The translations under genes were made by a program, and so were the position numbers. From the NCBI RefSeq assembly GCF_009720675.1, contig NZ_WNJO01000002.1, positions 186,001 through 250,000 of the forward strand: a stretch of 64,000 nt of DNA, given 5' to 3'. The notes under the pieces were generated by a model, which was not told the DNA's origin, searched no databases, and was given only the letters and a program-made list of their open reading frames with translations. This document shows, piece after piece, positions 19,261-27,828 of this stretch (its first letter is position 1; every line of letters begins with the position of its first letter). This stretch comes from Secundilactobacillus folii (GTDB lineage Bacteria; Bacillota; Bacilli; Lactobacillales; Lactobacillaceae).

Positions 19261-19611
19261 TTACTCGGTGGCTGAAAAACTACCTTCGATTAGGTCTGCT
19301 AACTCGTCAATAGTTTTAAAACGGGGGAGGATGGCCGTGATCCAGTGGGCTTTAGACATGTGGTAACCTGGCAGAAAGTTTGGTTGCGTCTGTAATATCG
19401 AGTTTAATTCTGGATCGACTTTCAGGTCTAAAATATCAATCTTGTCTGAACCGGGTAAACCAAGTTTATCGGCAGGGACGTCCATGATCAGTGCAAACCA
19501 CTTCCCATTGAGGTGCCGGATGGCAACATAGTTTGGAAAATGTTTGAACGGTTTAGTGATCTCCGAGTTATATTCATTGTGACAGTAAGTAATAATTTCG
19601 TCCCTAGTCAT
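19261..19611 (-). CDS. MmcQ/YjbR-family protein
   Basis: 116-aa protein of the CyaY-like-fold YjbR family, often labelled DNA-binding. Characteristic blocks: KWFALIMDVP and a C-terminal PGYHMSKAHWITAIL. Exact role unknown. SD AGGAGG upstream of ATG 19611. The upstream interval to the (p)ppGpp synthetase is only 54 bases and contains a parS-like palindrome, so the two genes could be cotranscribed across it. Confidence 0.88.
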   Translation of the reverse strand: MTRDEIITYCHNEYNSEITKPFKHFPNYVAIRHLNGKWFALIMDVPADKLGLPGSDKIDILDLKVDPELNSILQTQPNFLPGYHMSKAHWITAILPRFKTIDELADLIEGSFSATE

Positions 19612-19630
19612 AAAAATACCTCCTGATTAA

Positions 19631-19646
19631 TGTTTCATGTGAAACA
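19631..19646. promoter_or_regulatory. parS-like site (variant core)
   Basis: TGTTTCATGTGAAACA, identical to the site at 8926-8941; flanking AA/TT extends the inverted repeat to TAATG...CATTA. One base from the parS consensus. Located between the YjbR and synthetase genes. Confidence 0.6.
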
Positions 19647-19665
19647 TTAGTTAGTCTAATCGGCA

Positions 19666-20355
19666 TCAATCGTCCTGGAGATCCTTAAAAATCATTTGTA
19701 AATTGGTTTCGATTTGATTAAGTTCTGAAGAATAGCCCCGTAATTGATCACCATACTGTGCCACTTTATCCTGATCAACATTGGTTTTATAGCGCAATTT
19801 GTGCTCCAAACTTGCCCACATATCCATTCCAACAGTCCGTAGCTGAATCTCTACAGGCGTTTCAACTGGGCCATCAATTTGAAAGACCGGGACGGAAAGG
19901 ACCAGGTGCAAACTGCGATAGCCACTTGGCTTTGGGTGGTTAATATAGTCTTTACGCTTCAACAGTTTCACGTCGGTCTGGTTTGTCAGGGCCGTTTCAA
20001 CAGTTTGGATATCATCTAAGTAGTTAGTGATGACACGGATACCTGCAATATCGAAAATATGGTTTTTCATTGATGCAACACTGCGGGGAAGTTCTTTCTT
20101 AGCCATTTTATTAAATAAGCTGCGCGGTTCTTTCATCCGTGTCTCCATATGGTGAATGGGGTTATGATTAGTTCGTAATTGAAATTCGGTGTCGAGATTA
20201 TCTAATTTTGTGCCAAATTCATTAGAAGCGGCCTGGCATTGTTGATAATAAACGAAGAACTGACGAAATTCAGTGGTATTCGCGGTTCCAATTAAGCGAC
20301 TGAGTTCAGTAGAGATCTGATCGAGGTTGGGTACGTTGCTGCGTTGTAAAATCAT
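19666..20355 (-). CDS. Small alarmone synthetase (RelA/SpoT domain, RelQ/YjbM-like)
   Basis: 229-aa single-domain GTP pyrophosphokinase that makes (p)ppGpp from ATP and GTP or GDP. Synthetase motifs seen: DIAGIRVITNY, KRKDYINHPKPSGYRSLHLV, PVEIQLRTVGMDMWASLEHKLRYK. No hydrolase (HD) domain and no TGS/ACT tail, so it is a small alarmone synthetase. Start ATG 20355 has AAAGGAAGA six bases upstream; an in-frame ATG further upstream lacks one. A C-terminal acidic tail ends the protein. Nearest relatives likely RelQ (SasB). Confidence 0.9.
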   Translation of the reverse strand: MILQRSNVPNLDQISTELSRLIGTANTTEFRQFFVYYQQCQAASNEFGTKLDNLDTEFQLRTNHNPIHHMETRMKEPRSLFNKMAKKELPRSVASMKNHIFDIAGIRVITNYLDDIQTVETALTNQTDVKLLKRKDYINHPKPSGYRSLHLVLSVPVFQIDGPVETPVEIQLRTVGMDMWASLEHKLRYKTNVDQDKVAQYGDQLRGYSSELNQIETNLQMIFKDLQDD

Positions 20356-20586
20356 TGATTGTCTTCCTTTTACGTTTAATAGCCCTAATTTTATCACTGA
20401 CAACCAGATAACCCAAAATACTGTGTCCTAAATTTTCTCGTTTATTAATAAAGTGAGTGATGGACAAAATTAAGCTTTTGCTGATTGCTACAAAAAAGAA
20501 ATTTCCAAAATTCGGAAATTTCCCCTTACAGATCAACCTTTGAAAGTTAAACGTTCACTTTTCTACTGATCAGTTTAAAATCGTTA

Positions 20587-20910
20587 TTACTGATGATGCT
20601 CCTGATGCAAGGCAACTGAACGAGTTAATTGACGGTCACCCCACGCACTCAGATTGGTCAACATTTGCTGCAAATATTGACCGTCTAAAGTCAGCCGGTA
20701 ATGATAGTCTTTGGTATATACGAGACCTAATTCGCCTAATTCCTGCAGTTTAAGTAATAAATTAAAGGTCGAAATGCCACGCAGATCAGTTCTTAAGGTC
20801 ATAAATTCCTCTAGCTGATCAGATAAATTCAGTAGAATCAACGCGTACCACTTATCTGAAATGACAGCTAAGCCAGCTTTTGTACCAATGTTTAAATCTC
20901 GCATGACCAT
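20587..20910 (-). CDS. HxlR-like winged-helix regulator
   Basis: 107-aa protein with the HxlR fold: VISDKWYALILLNL, then RGISTFNLLLKLQELGELGLV as the recognition helix and YRLTLDGQYLQQML as the wing. The family-typical N-terminal cysteine is missing, so a redox switch is unlikely. Start ATG 20910 follows GGAGGG by ten bases; a second ATG is two codons downstream. Divergent from the LysR gene with 94 bases between, a shared control region. May regulate the nearby SDR-cupin operon. Confidence 0.8.
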   Translation of the reverse strand: MVMRDLNIGTKAGLAVISDKWYALILLNLSDQLEEFMTLRTDLRGISTFNLLLKLQELGELGLVYTKDYHYRLTLDGQYLQQMLTNLSAWGDRQLTRSVALHQEHHQ

Positions 20911-21004
20911 TGATCTCAATCCCTCCAGTGCATTTAACTATTAGTTTATACACTTTACTTTACTATGACCAGCAATTAGACTTAAAAACTAAGGGGGTGA
21001 CGTT

Positions 21005-21889
21005 ATGGAACTGAGAATATTGCGTTATTTTTATACCATTGCGGAGGAAGGCAACGTGTCTAAAGCGGCCGAAGTTTTACATATCACGCAACCAACGCTG
21101 AGTCGGCAATTAAAAGCCTTGGAAGATGAATTAGGCACCGCACTGTTTATTCGTCAGCATAACCATTTGGAATTGACGCCAGCTGGGATGTACCTGCGAA
21201 GTCGCGCAGCTGAAATGCTGCAACTTGCGCAGCAGACCAGCATGGAATTTGAAAACCGTAAACGGGAGTTATTCAATGGTCATGTGACTATCGGCTGTGT
21301 TGAAGCCGATAATTCGGATACCTTATCCATGCTGCTTGAAGATTTCACCCATGATTATCCTAACGTGACGTTTGATATCTTTAGTGGAACTAGCGATATT
21401 ATCAAGGAACGGCTGGATAAGGGGCTGCTGGATATGGCGATTTTGCTGGAGCCGGTTGATACGCGTAAATACAGTACGGTAACGCTGCCTCGGCGTGAAC
21501 GCTGGGGTTTACTCGTGCCGTTTTCGTCACCGTTGGCGCGTAAGGGAGCAATTTTCCCAGCTGATCTGCAACCATTGCCGCTGCTTATTTCTGGTCGGCC
21601 AGAAATTCAGCAAATGCTGGCCAATTGGGCGCAGATGCCATTTTCGAAACTGAACGTCCGTGGCCACTTTAACTTGTCATTCAACGTCATTTCATTGGTC
21701 GCCCACGGAGTTGCTGATGCAGTCATGATTGAAGGAGCCATCACTGGTCGTAAGCCCAAAGAAGTTTCCTTTGTGCCACTGTCACCCGAGATTCAAACAA
21801 ACTGCGTGCTAGTGTGGCGACGTGAGCGCGTTATGTCTCCGGTGGCTGATAAGTTTATTTCTTATTTTAAAACGAGTTTTCAAAACTAA
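21005..21889 (+). CDS. LysR-family transcriptional regulator
   Basis: 294-aa LysR protein: N-terminal helix-turn-helix (EEGNVSKAAEVLHITQPTLS) and a periplasmic-binding-like effector domain from about residue 90. SD AAGGGGGTGA seven bases before ATG. Immediately followed, after its own terminator, by an SDR-cupin-carboxymuconolactone decarboxylase operon that it probably activates. Effector unknown. Confidence 0.92.
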   Translation: MELRILRYFYTIAEEGNVSKAAEVLHITQPTLSRQLKALEDELGTALFIRQHNHLELTPAGMYLRSRAAEMLQLAQQTSMEFENRKRELFNGHVTIGCVEADNSDTLSMLLEDFTHDYPNVTFDIFSGTSDIIKERLDKGLLDMAILLEPVDTRKYSTVTLPRRERWGLLVPFSSPLARKGAIFPADLQPLPLLISGRPEIQQMLANWAQMPFSKLNVRGHFNLSFNVISLVAHGVADAVMIEGAITGRKPKEVSFVPLSPEIQTNCVLVWRRERVMSPVADKFISYFKTSFQN

Positions 21890-21897
21890 TTCTTATG

Positions 21898-21934
21898 GGT
21901 TGGTATGCTGAGTAAGCATGCCAATCCTTTTTTT
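21898..21934 (+). terminator. Terminator after lysR
   Basis: GGTTGGTATGC / GCATGCCAATCC stem with short loop and seven T. Confidence 0.9.
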
Positions 21935-22012
21935 AGGTATTTCACGAATGCCAAATTTGGCGATACACTGAGTCTTGTTCAACAGAATAAGAAAGAAACG
22001 GAGTATTAGTTT

Positions 22013-22756
22013 ATGACAATAAAAAATAAGGTCGTCGTCATTACCGGCGCGTCCTCTGGAATTGGCGAAGCATCGGCCAAGTTACTTGCTAGTAGCGGTG
22101 CCAAGGTAGTGCTGGGTGCTCGACGTGCGGCGCGGTTACAGACGATCACCGACGATATTAAACGGAATGGTGGCCAGGCGATTTACCGGGTGACTGACGT
22201 GACGCATCCAAATGATTTGGCAGCTCTAGTCGATGCCGCTCAGCAGGAATTCGGTGGTTTAGACGTCATCTTTAATAACGCAGGCATTATGCCAACGTCT
22301 CCAATCAGTGCCCTGAAGACTGACGAGTGGAATGAAATGGTCGACATTAACTTAAAGGGTGTCCTGAACGGTGTTGCTGCCGTGATGCCAACCTTTACTA
22401 AGCAAAAGTCCGGTCAGATTATTACAACCTCATCAGTCGCAGGTATTAAGAGCTTCCCTGGCGCTGGTGTTTACGGGGCTACTAAGTTTGCTGTCCGTAA
22501 CTTAATGGAGGTTATTCGAACTGAAAGTGCTCAAGAAGGCACTAACATTCGGACAGCAACCTTGTATCCAGCAGCAATCAACACTGAACTGTTGAGTACG
22601 ATCTCAGACCAGCAGGCGCTAAGTGGCATGCAGCAGCTATATAGTGCTGTTGGGATAACCCCTGATGCTATCGCACGTGTCGTGGCATTTGCCATTGACC
22701 AACCCGTCGAAGTCAATGTTAATGAATTTACAATCTATCCAACCAAACAAGCTTAG
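22013..22756 (+). CDS. Short-chain dehydrogenase/reductase
   Basis: 247-aa classical SDR. NADP-binding TGASSGIGEASAKLL near residue 11, NNAG at about 88-91, catalytic Ser in TSSVAG, and YGATKFA (Tyr/Lys of YxxxK). Resembles serine/3-hydroxy acid type SDRs (YdfG-like), but the substrate is unknown. First gene of a three-gene operon: the cupin begins 11 bases after its stop. Confidence 0.9.
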   Translation: MTIKNKVVVITGASSGIGEASAKLLASSGAKVVLGARRAARLQTITDDIKRNGGQAIYRVTDVTHPNDLAALVDAAQQEFGGLDVIFNNAGIMPTSPISALKTDEWNEMVDINLKGVLNGVAAVMPTFTKQKSGQIITTSSVAGIKSFPGAGVYGATKFAVRNLMEVIRTESAQEGTNIRTATLYPAAINTELLSTISDQQALSGMQQLYSAVGITPDAIARVVAFAIDQPVEVNVNEFTIYPTKQA

Positions 22757-22767
22757 GAGGCAAAATT

Positions 22768-23175
22768 ATGGCTAAAAATGAACAAGTAAAAAACGGTATT
22801 TTCCCAATGGGTCCCAAAAACGATGCCTATGCTAAATATTTTGTTGGTCAAAGTTATTTACAGGGCTTAGTCAATGATCCTGAGGTCAACGTTGGTGTTG
22901 GTAACGTCACTTTTGAACCTGGTTGCCGCAATAACTGGCATATTCACCACAACGGGTTCCAGATTTTATTGGTTACTGGCGGTGAAGGCTGGTACCAAGA
23001 AGAGGGCAAGCCAGCGCAGAAGTTGACGGCCGGTGATGTGATCGTGACCCATGACGGCGTTAAGCACTGGCATGGAGCCACCAAGGATAGTTGGTTCTCT
23101 CACATTGCAATCACAGCTGGGACGCCTGAATGGCTGGAACCAGTCTCTGATGAACAGTACAATGCGTTAGGCTAA
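22768..23175 (+). CDS. Cupin-domain protein
   Basis: 135-aa single-domain cupin. The metal-binding set is visible: WHIHHNGFQILLVTGGEGWY for motif 1 and GDVIVTHDGVKHWHGA for motif 2. Such proteins often accompany carboxymuconolactone decarboxylase genes and may act as small enzymes or modulators in stress responses. SD AGGAGG seven bases before ATG; middle gene of the operon. Confidence 0.9.
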   Translation: MAKNEQVKNGIFPMGPKNDAYAKYFVGQSYLQGLVNDPEVNVGVGNVTFEPGCRNNWHIHHNGFQILLVTGGEGWYQEEGKPAQKLTAGDVIVTHDGVKHWHGATKDSWFSHIAITAGTPEWLEPVSDEQYNALG

Positions 23176-23188
23176 GGAGGAGTTAAAC

Positions 23189-23509
23189 ATGGCAAAAAAA
23201 CAAACTGCAGGCCGCGATAATTTAGGTGATTTTGCACCTCAATTCGCTGCTTTAAACGATGATGTCTTATTTGGACAAGTATGGGCACGGGAGTCAGAAA
23301 TGTCACCTCGTGATCGTAGTTTGATCACATGCTCTGCACTGATGGCCCAGGGATTATTCCCACAGCTTGAATCACACATGAAGATTGCTAAGCAAAATGG
23401 TGTCACTAAGGATGAGATGGTCGAGTTGATCACTCATTTGGCTTTTTACGCTGGTTGGCCAAAAGCCTGGAGTGCCTTTGGCATTGCCAAGAAGATCTTT
23501 ACTGATTAG
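23189..23509 (+). CDS. Carboxymuconolactone decarboxylase-family protein
   Basis: 106-aa CMD-domain protein: FGQVWARESEMSPRDRSLITCSALMAQG and ELITHLAFYAGWPKAWSAF. It has one Cys (TCSAL) rather than the CxxC of AhpD peroxidases, so a peroxidase role is unlikely; the gamma-CMD type is a better fit. Last gene of the LysR-linked operon with SD AAGGAGGAG. Aromatic catabolism proper is unlikely here because no partner genes are present. Confidence 0.88.
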   Translation: MAKKQTAGRDNLGDFAPQFAALNDDVLFGQVWARESEMSPRDRSLITCSALMAQGLFPQLESHMKIAKQNGVTKDEMVELITHLAFYAGWPKAWSAFGIAKKIFTD

Positions 23510-23558
23510 TTAAAAACCGGTCATCTAAACTGAAATGTACAGATTGTGTAAATGTGAC

Positions 23559-23586
23559 TTGACTTCAGACGGATAAGGCGTATTAT
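23559..23586 (+). promoter_or_regulatory. Promoter before the SDR relic
   Basis: TTGACT (23559-23564), 16-base spacer, TATTAT (23581-23586). The relic at 23628 still has a promoter and an AAGGGAG ribosome site. Confidence 0.5.
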
Positions 23587-23627
23587 ATTCTCAAATAACT
23601 GATGCGTAATTGAAGGGAGCTGGGCAC

Positions 23628-23795
23628 ATGAAACGCACTTGGAAGATTACTGGAATGAGCAACGGATTTGGCCAAAAATTGATTCAAAACCTGATTAAAA
23701 AGGGTAAGCAGGCCACAACCAATGCCCAGAACGAATTAAAAATTAAAAATCTCGACCATGGACAAGTTGATGTTTTAATCAACTTACGCGGTTAA
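23628..23795 (+). pseudogene. Remnant of a short-chain dehydrogenase
   Basis: A 55-codon frame beginning MKRTWKITGMSNGFGQKL, the Rossmann entry of SDRs that start KTWFITGASSGFG. It then jumps to LKIKNLDHGQVDVLINLRG, which matches the later LDV...IDVLINNAG stretch, so about 40 residues are deleted between, and everything after the NNAG-like point is gone (stop TAA at 23793). The catalytic Tyr/Lys part is absent. Ribosome site and promoter persist. A short expressed peptide cannot be excluded. Confidence 0.7.
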
Positions 23796-23850
23796 GCATC
23801 GATTTAAATTAAAGGGTGTGGAACACAGCACAGTTACGTTCCATCGTCCA

Positions 23851-23900
23851 AATAAATAGCGTCGTGGATTCCTATTTTGGAATCCACGACGCTATTTATT
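23851..23900. repeat. Intergenic hairpin repeat, copy B
   Basis: Perfect 22-base stem: AATAAATAGCGTCGTGGATT plus CC, a 6-base loop, and its exact complement. Flanks (23811-23945) also resemble copy A: a small GTGTGGAACA / GTTCCA stem before, and TTTGCATGGTGGGACATGAG after. Confidence 0.85.
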
Positions 23901-24136
23901 TGCATGGTGGGACATGAGTTTTTGACGGGGGTTTAGTCTAGTTAGTAGTTCTAATGATTGCAGATTCATCAGGAGTCTTGATTAGAGACCAAGTCATGTA
24001 TTTATCGATCCCAGTTTCGGCACAGTTTTTGATTCCCATTTGGGGGTGAACACATCTTTGAAAACAGTTGCAAAATGGCGTTTACTGGCCAATAATTGTG
24101 GGTAAGGAGTAGCGTTGAATCCAAAATAGTTAGCTG
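23901..24136. other. Non-coding stretch before the P2C ATPase
   Basis: Contains the 3' flank of repeat copy B and about 190 bases with no convincing gene or clear promoter. AAGGAG at 24103 precedes only a four-codon frame. Confidence 0.4.
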
Positions 24137-26905
24137 GTGAATGAAGTGGGAGAAGAAAATAAAGCGGCCACGATGCCCATGAATGACCTGTTAGAAAGTT
24201 TAAAGACAAGCGAACTCGGGTTAACTGAGGGTGAAGCGACCAAACGACAGCAAAAATATGGACCAAATACGATTCACCGTGAGAAACAGCAATCACAATT
24301 ATTAGTGTTTCTGAAGAATTTTATTAGTCTGATGGCAATCTTGCTATGGGTCAGTGGCATCATTGCCATGCTGAGCGGCTCTATTGAACTTGGGATCGCT
24401 ATTTGGGCGGTTAATATCATCAATGGCGTCTTTAGCTATTGGCAGGAACACCGTGCAGCTAAGGCAACTGATTCGCTGATGGCAATGTTACCGACGTACA
24501 CAAGGGTTTATCGCGACGGTAAGGTCAAACAGCTCAATGCACTGGACTTGGTTCCCGGTGACGTTTTTGACCTTCAAGCCGGCAACGCCGTTCCAGCTGA
24601 TGCCCGTTTGATAACCGCGACTTCCATGCAGGTCGATCAGTCGGCGCTAACGGGTGAAACAGTGCCTGAATCAAAGAGCGTGGCGTTTGCCTCGGGTGAA
24701 GGTAAGTATGCCGAGACCAATATTGTCTACGCAGGAACTGCCGTTGGCGCAGGGACTGGTAGAGCGGTGGTTATTGCAACCGGAATGAACACTGAATTTG
24801 GCAAAATAGCTTCATTAACTCAGAAGCAGAATAAGGAATCCAGTCCGCTGCAATTAGAACTAAACCGTCTAACTAAGCAGATTTCGTTGATCGCCATGGG
24901 AATCGGCATTTTATTCTTTATTACGGCCATTTTCTTCGTCCACTACCCTGTTGATCAATCGTTTATTTTTGCATTGGGAATGATTGTTGCTTTTATTCCA
25001 GAAGGTCTGCTGCCGACCGTGACCCTTTCACTGGCACAGGGAGTCCAAAAAATGGCTAGGCGGCACGCTTTGGTTAAAGATTTGAACAGCGTTGAGACCC
25101 TTGGTGAAACGACGGTCATCTGTTCAGATAAAACCGGGACTTTAACTCAGAACCAAATGACCGTGAACCATATTTGGTTGCCAACTGGTGAGTATACGGT
25201 GTCCGGCCAAGGGTACGTTAATAACGGTCAGGTACAACGAAATGATCAACCAGTCGACTGCACCAGCACGACTGATCTGAACCGGCTGATGTCTATTGCC
25301 GCCTTAAATAACGATACGAAAGTTCAATCTGATACCCAGTCTAAAAAAGCAAAGATCCTAGGCACCCCAACGGAAGCAGCACTGGTGATACTATGTGAAA
25401 AAGCCGGTTTTGACACTGCCCACACCCTTAAAATCATGCCCCGAATCAAAGAACTTCCATTTGATTCACGGCGGAAGATGATGACCACGATCCACCGTGA
25501 AAATGACCAATTATTTATTTACGTCAAGGGTGCCCTAAGCGACTTGTTGGCCCACTGTACGACGATTCAGGAGAACGGAATTTCCCGGGCAATAACTGCT
25601 GCCGATAAAAAAGCAATTAATGCGGCGAATGAAAAATACGCAGCGAAGGGGCTTCGATCACTGACGTTTGCTTACCGTGAAGTACCGTTTAAGAATCAAA
25701 ACCAAGTTGATGGTTTAGAAATTGCAAATGCTGAACGGCAACTAACCTTTGTTGGGCTGACCGCTATGTCTGATCCGCCGCGACCAGAAATTTATGACGC
25801 TGTTAAGAAATGCCATGAGGCAAGCATCAAAATCATTATGGTCACCGGTGATAGTCAATTGACAGCAAAATCGATTGCTACCGAAATTGGGTTAACTTCA
25901 AATCAGGCTCGTGTTGTCACCGGCAAAGAACTGGATGAGATGAGTGATGCTGACCTTAAAAAAGCACTCAAAGGTGAGATCATTTTTGCCCGAGTAGCTC
26001 CTGAGCAAAAATATAAAATTGTTTCCACTCTGCAGACGATGGGCGAAGTCGTTGCCTCGACTGGTGACGGGGTAAATGATGCCCCCGCGCTGAAAAAAGC
26101 TAATATCGGCGTGGCCATGGGTGTGACCGGTACGGATGTTGCCAAGGATGCAGCCAACATGATCTTAACGGATGATAATTTTGCTTCAATCGTGGCTGCC
26201 GTTGAGGAAGGGCGTGCAGTATATAGTAACTTACAGAAATTCCTGCTCTATATTTTCAATTCTAATATGCCGGAAGCTGTTCCATCTGCACTCTTCCTGT
26301 TTAGCCGTGGTCTGATTCCACTGCCATTAACGATCATGCAAATTCTGACAGTTGATTTAGGAACTGATATGCTGCCTGCACTGGGACTTGGATCGGAGAA
26401 GGCCGAACCGGGTGTGATGAAGCTGCCTCCACGGGCGCGTAATGCCCACTTACTAAATAAGCGGATCATTTGGAAAGCCTTTGCATGGTATGGTGCAATT
26501 GCCTCCGTTGTTTCGACTTTAGCGTACTTCTTTGTCAATATTGAAGCAGGCTGGCCGAATCAGCCTTTGATGTCGAGTGGCGTTGGCTATTCTCGCGCCA
26601 CTACAATGACCTTAGCAGCCATTATTTTCTGTCAAATCGCCGCAGCAATGAATTGTCGAACTACGACCGAATCGATTTTTAAATTAGGTCTTTTCAGTAA
26701 CCACTTGATTTGGACTGGGATCATTGTTGAAATTATTTTGCTAATGATTTTGTCTTATACACCTGGGCTGCAAGCAGTTTTCCATATGACACCGTTACTC
26801 GGCAAGGACTGGATCTTTCTATGCATAATCCCGATTCCAATTGTTCTGATTGAAGAATGCCGCAAGTGGTTCTTTAGAAAACGGCATAGCACGTCCATTA
26901 ATTAA
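24137..26905 (+). CDS. P2C-like cation-transporting ATPase (Na+/K+-ATPase type)
   Basis: 922-aa membrane ATPase. Helix 4 carries IPEGLLPTVTLSLA, the form typical of Na/K- and H/K-type pumps and their bacterial relatives, followed by SDKTGTLTQNQMTVN; later MVTGD, GDGVNDAPAL and helix-6 region LTVDLGTDMLPALGLG. Ten membrane segments expected. Bacterial members probably expel Na+ or other cations; ion not certain. Start is doubtful: GTG 24137 is the first in-frame codon after a stop but lacks a ribosome site; ATG 24173 or 24179 would also give a complete cation ATPase N-domain. Followed after 16 bases by a TVP38 protein. Confidence 0.88.
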   Translation: MNEVGEENKAATMPMNDLLESLKTSELGLTEGEATKRQQKYGPNTIHREKQQSQLLVFLKNFISLMAILLWVSGIIAMLSGSIELGIAIWAVNIINGVFSYWQEHRAAKATDSLMAMLPTYTRVYRDGKVKQLNALDLVPGDVFDLQAGNAVPADARLITATSMQVDQSALTGETVPESKSVAFASGEGKYAETNIVYAGTAVGAGTGRAVVIATGMNTEFGKIASLTQKQNKESSPLQLELNRLTKQISLIAMGIGILFFITAIFFVHYPVDQSFIFALGMIVAFIPEGLLPTVTLSLAQGVQKMARRHALVKDLNSVETLGETTVICSDKTGTLTQNQMTVNHIWLPTGEYTVSGQGYVNNGQVQRNDQPVDCTSTTDLNRLMSIAALNNDTKVQSDTQSKKAKILGTPTEAALVILCEKAGFDTAHTLKIMPRIKELPFDSRRKMMTTIHRENDQLFIYVKGALSDLLAHCTTIQENGISRAITAADKKAINAANEKYAAKGLRSLTFAYREVPFKNQNQVDGLEIANAERQLTFVGLTAMSDPPRPEIYDAVKKCHEASIKIIMVTGDSQLTAKSIATEIGLTSNQARVVTGKELDEMSDADLKKALKGEIIFARVAPEQKYKIVSTLQTMGEVVASTGDGVNDAPALKKANIGVAMGVTGTDVAKDAANMILTDDNFASIVAAVEEGRAVYSNLQKFLLYIFNSNMPEAVPSALFLFSRGLIPLPLTIMQILTVDLGTDMLPALGLGSEKAEPGVMKLPPRARNAHLLNKRIIWKAFAWYGAIASVVSTLAYFFVNIEAGWPNQPLMSSGVGYSRATTMTLAAIIFCQIAAAMNCRTTTESIFKLGLFSNHLIWTGIIVEIILLMILSYTPGLQAVFHMTPLLGKDWIFLCIIPIPIVLIEECRKWFFRKRHSTSIN

Positions 26906-26921
26906 TATTAGGGGGTAGGCT

Positions 26922-27593
26922 ATGAAAAAAATGACACGGGGGATTTTGATCATTCTTGCAATACTGCTCATGTTAGTGGCTTGTTATGTGCTTTATCTGC
27001 ATAGCCACCCCAACTTAAACCGGTTTCTCACGGTTGCTAATTACCGACACGAACTGTTACGAAACATTGAGCAATACCGGCGTAATCCGCTAATTTTAGT
27101 TGTGATTGAAATCTTGATCGTTTTTCTAACCGCGATTCCATTTCTCCCAGTGTCCGTAGTTTGCATCGCCGTTGGATTAGGTTACGGCGGATTACAGGGT
27201 GCCTTGATCAACTCAATCGGTATCAGCATTGGCAACTTGCTGGTACTGGCTGGTATTAAATACACCGGGCTGGCGAGACGAATCCAAAATCGGCACGCCC
27301 CCTTGATGGATGAAGTAGCGAAGATGAGACAACCCTTGATTGGGATAACGGCCAGTTACGCCATTCCAATGGTGCCCTCGTTGCTGGTTAATCTGACTGC
27401 AACGCGCTTTAAATATTCCCTACGTCAAATGCTGATACCAGTTGTGGTTGGCAGCATTCCTGTCTCCATTATTTATGCATTTGGCGGTCAATTATTCTCA
27501 ATTGGCGATGTGCGCGTTGATGCTGGTGTGATTTTTGTTTTTGCTGTGATGCTACTGACTGTTGCACTGGCAAAGCACTTCCGAGATAAGTAA
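26922..27593 (+). CDS. TVP38/TMEM64-family membrane protein
   Basis: 223-aa protein with about five or six membrane segments and the DedA-like (SNARE-associated/VTT) core: FLPVSVVCIAVGLGYGGLQGALINSIG and SYAIPMVPSLLVNLTA. Family members are linked to membrane lipid handling and ion homeostasis. SD AGGGGGTAGG before ATG; same operon as the upstream ATPase. Confidence 0.88.
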   Translation: MKKMTRGILIILAILLMLVACYVLYLHSHPNLNRFLTVANYRHELLRNIEQYRRNPLILVVIEILIVFLTAIPFLPVSVVCIAVGLGYGGLQGALINSIGISIGNLLVLAGIKYTGLARRIQNRHAPLMDEVAKMRQPLIGITASYAIPMVPSLLVNLTATRFKYSLRQMLIPVVVGSIPVSIIYAFGGQLFSIGDVRVDAGVIFVFAVMLLTVALAKHFRDK

Positions 27594-27612
27594 GAAAATA
27601 ATGAGAAAATTT

Positions 27613-27651
27613 GCGGGTGCAAAGCCGCTTTCAAGTGGCCTGCACCCGCTT
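27613..27651 (+). terminator. Hairpin, probable terminator
   Basis: GCGGGTGCA / TGCACCCGC with an inner GCCGCTT/AGTGGC stem; only a short T tract follows, so termination may be partial. Confidence 0.6.
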
Positions 27652-27828
27652 ATTGACGGTCACCGACAACGGTTAAAAGGCTATGATGGTAACACTGGGT
27701 GGTGGTCCTATCCGTTGACAAACCAACGTTAGACTTGTAATGTAAACAAATAGTAGTTTTTCATTGTCAATTAAGTTAACAATGTTAATTAAATTATTTG
27801 TACCAATTTTTAGAGAGAAGGCAATCAA

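Noticed and set aside
24103-24132. Leader peptide before the P2C ATPase
   Set aside because: AAGGAG is followed by a TTG frame of only four codons, with no attenuator structure after it.
27776-27788. TTAACAATGTTAA before cfa as an AdcR box
   Set aside because: Spacing is one base longer than the AdcR consensus and cfa has no zinc connection.
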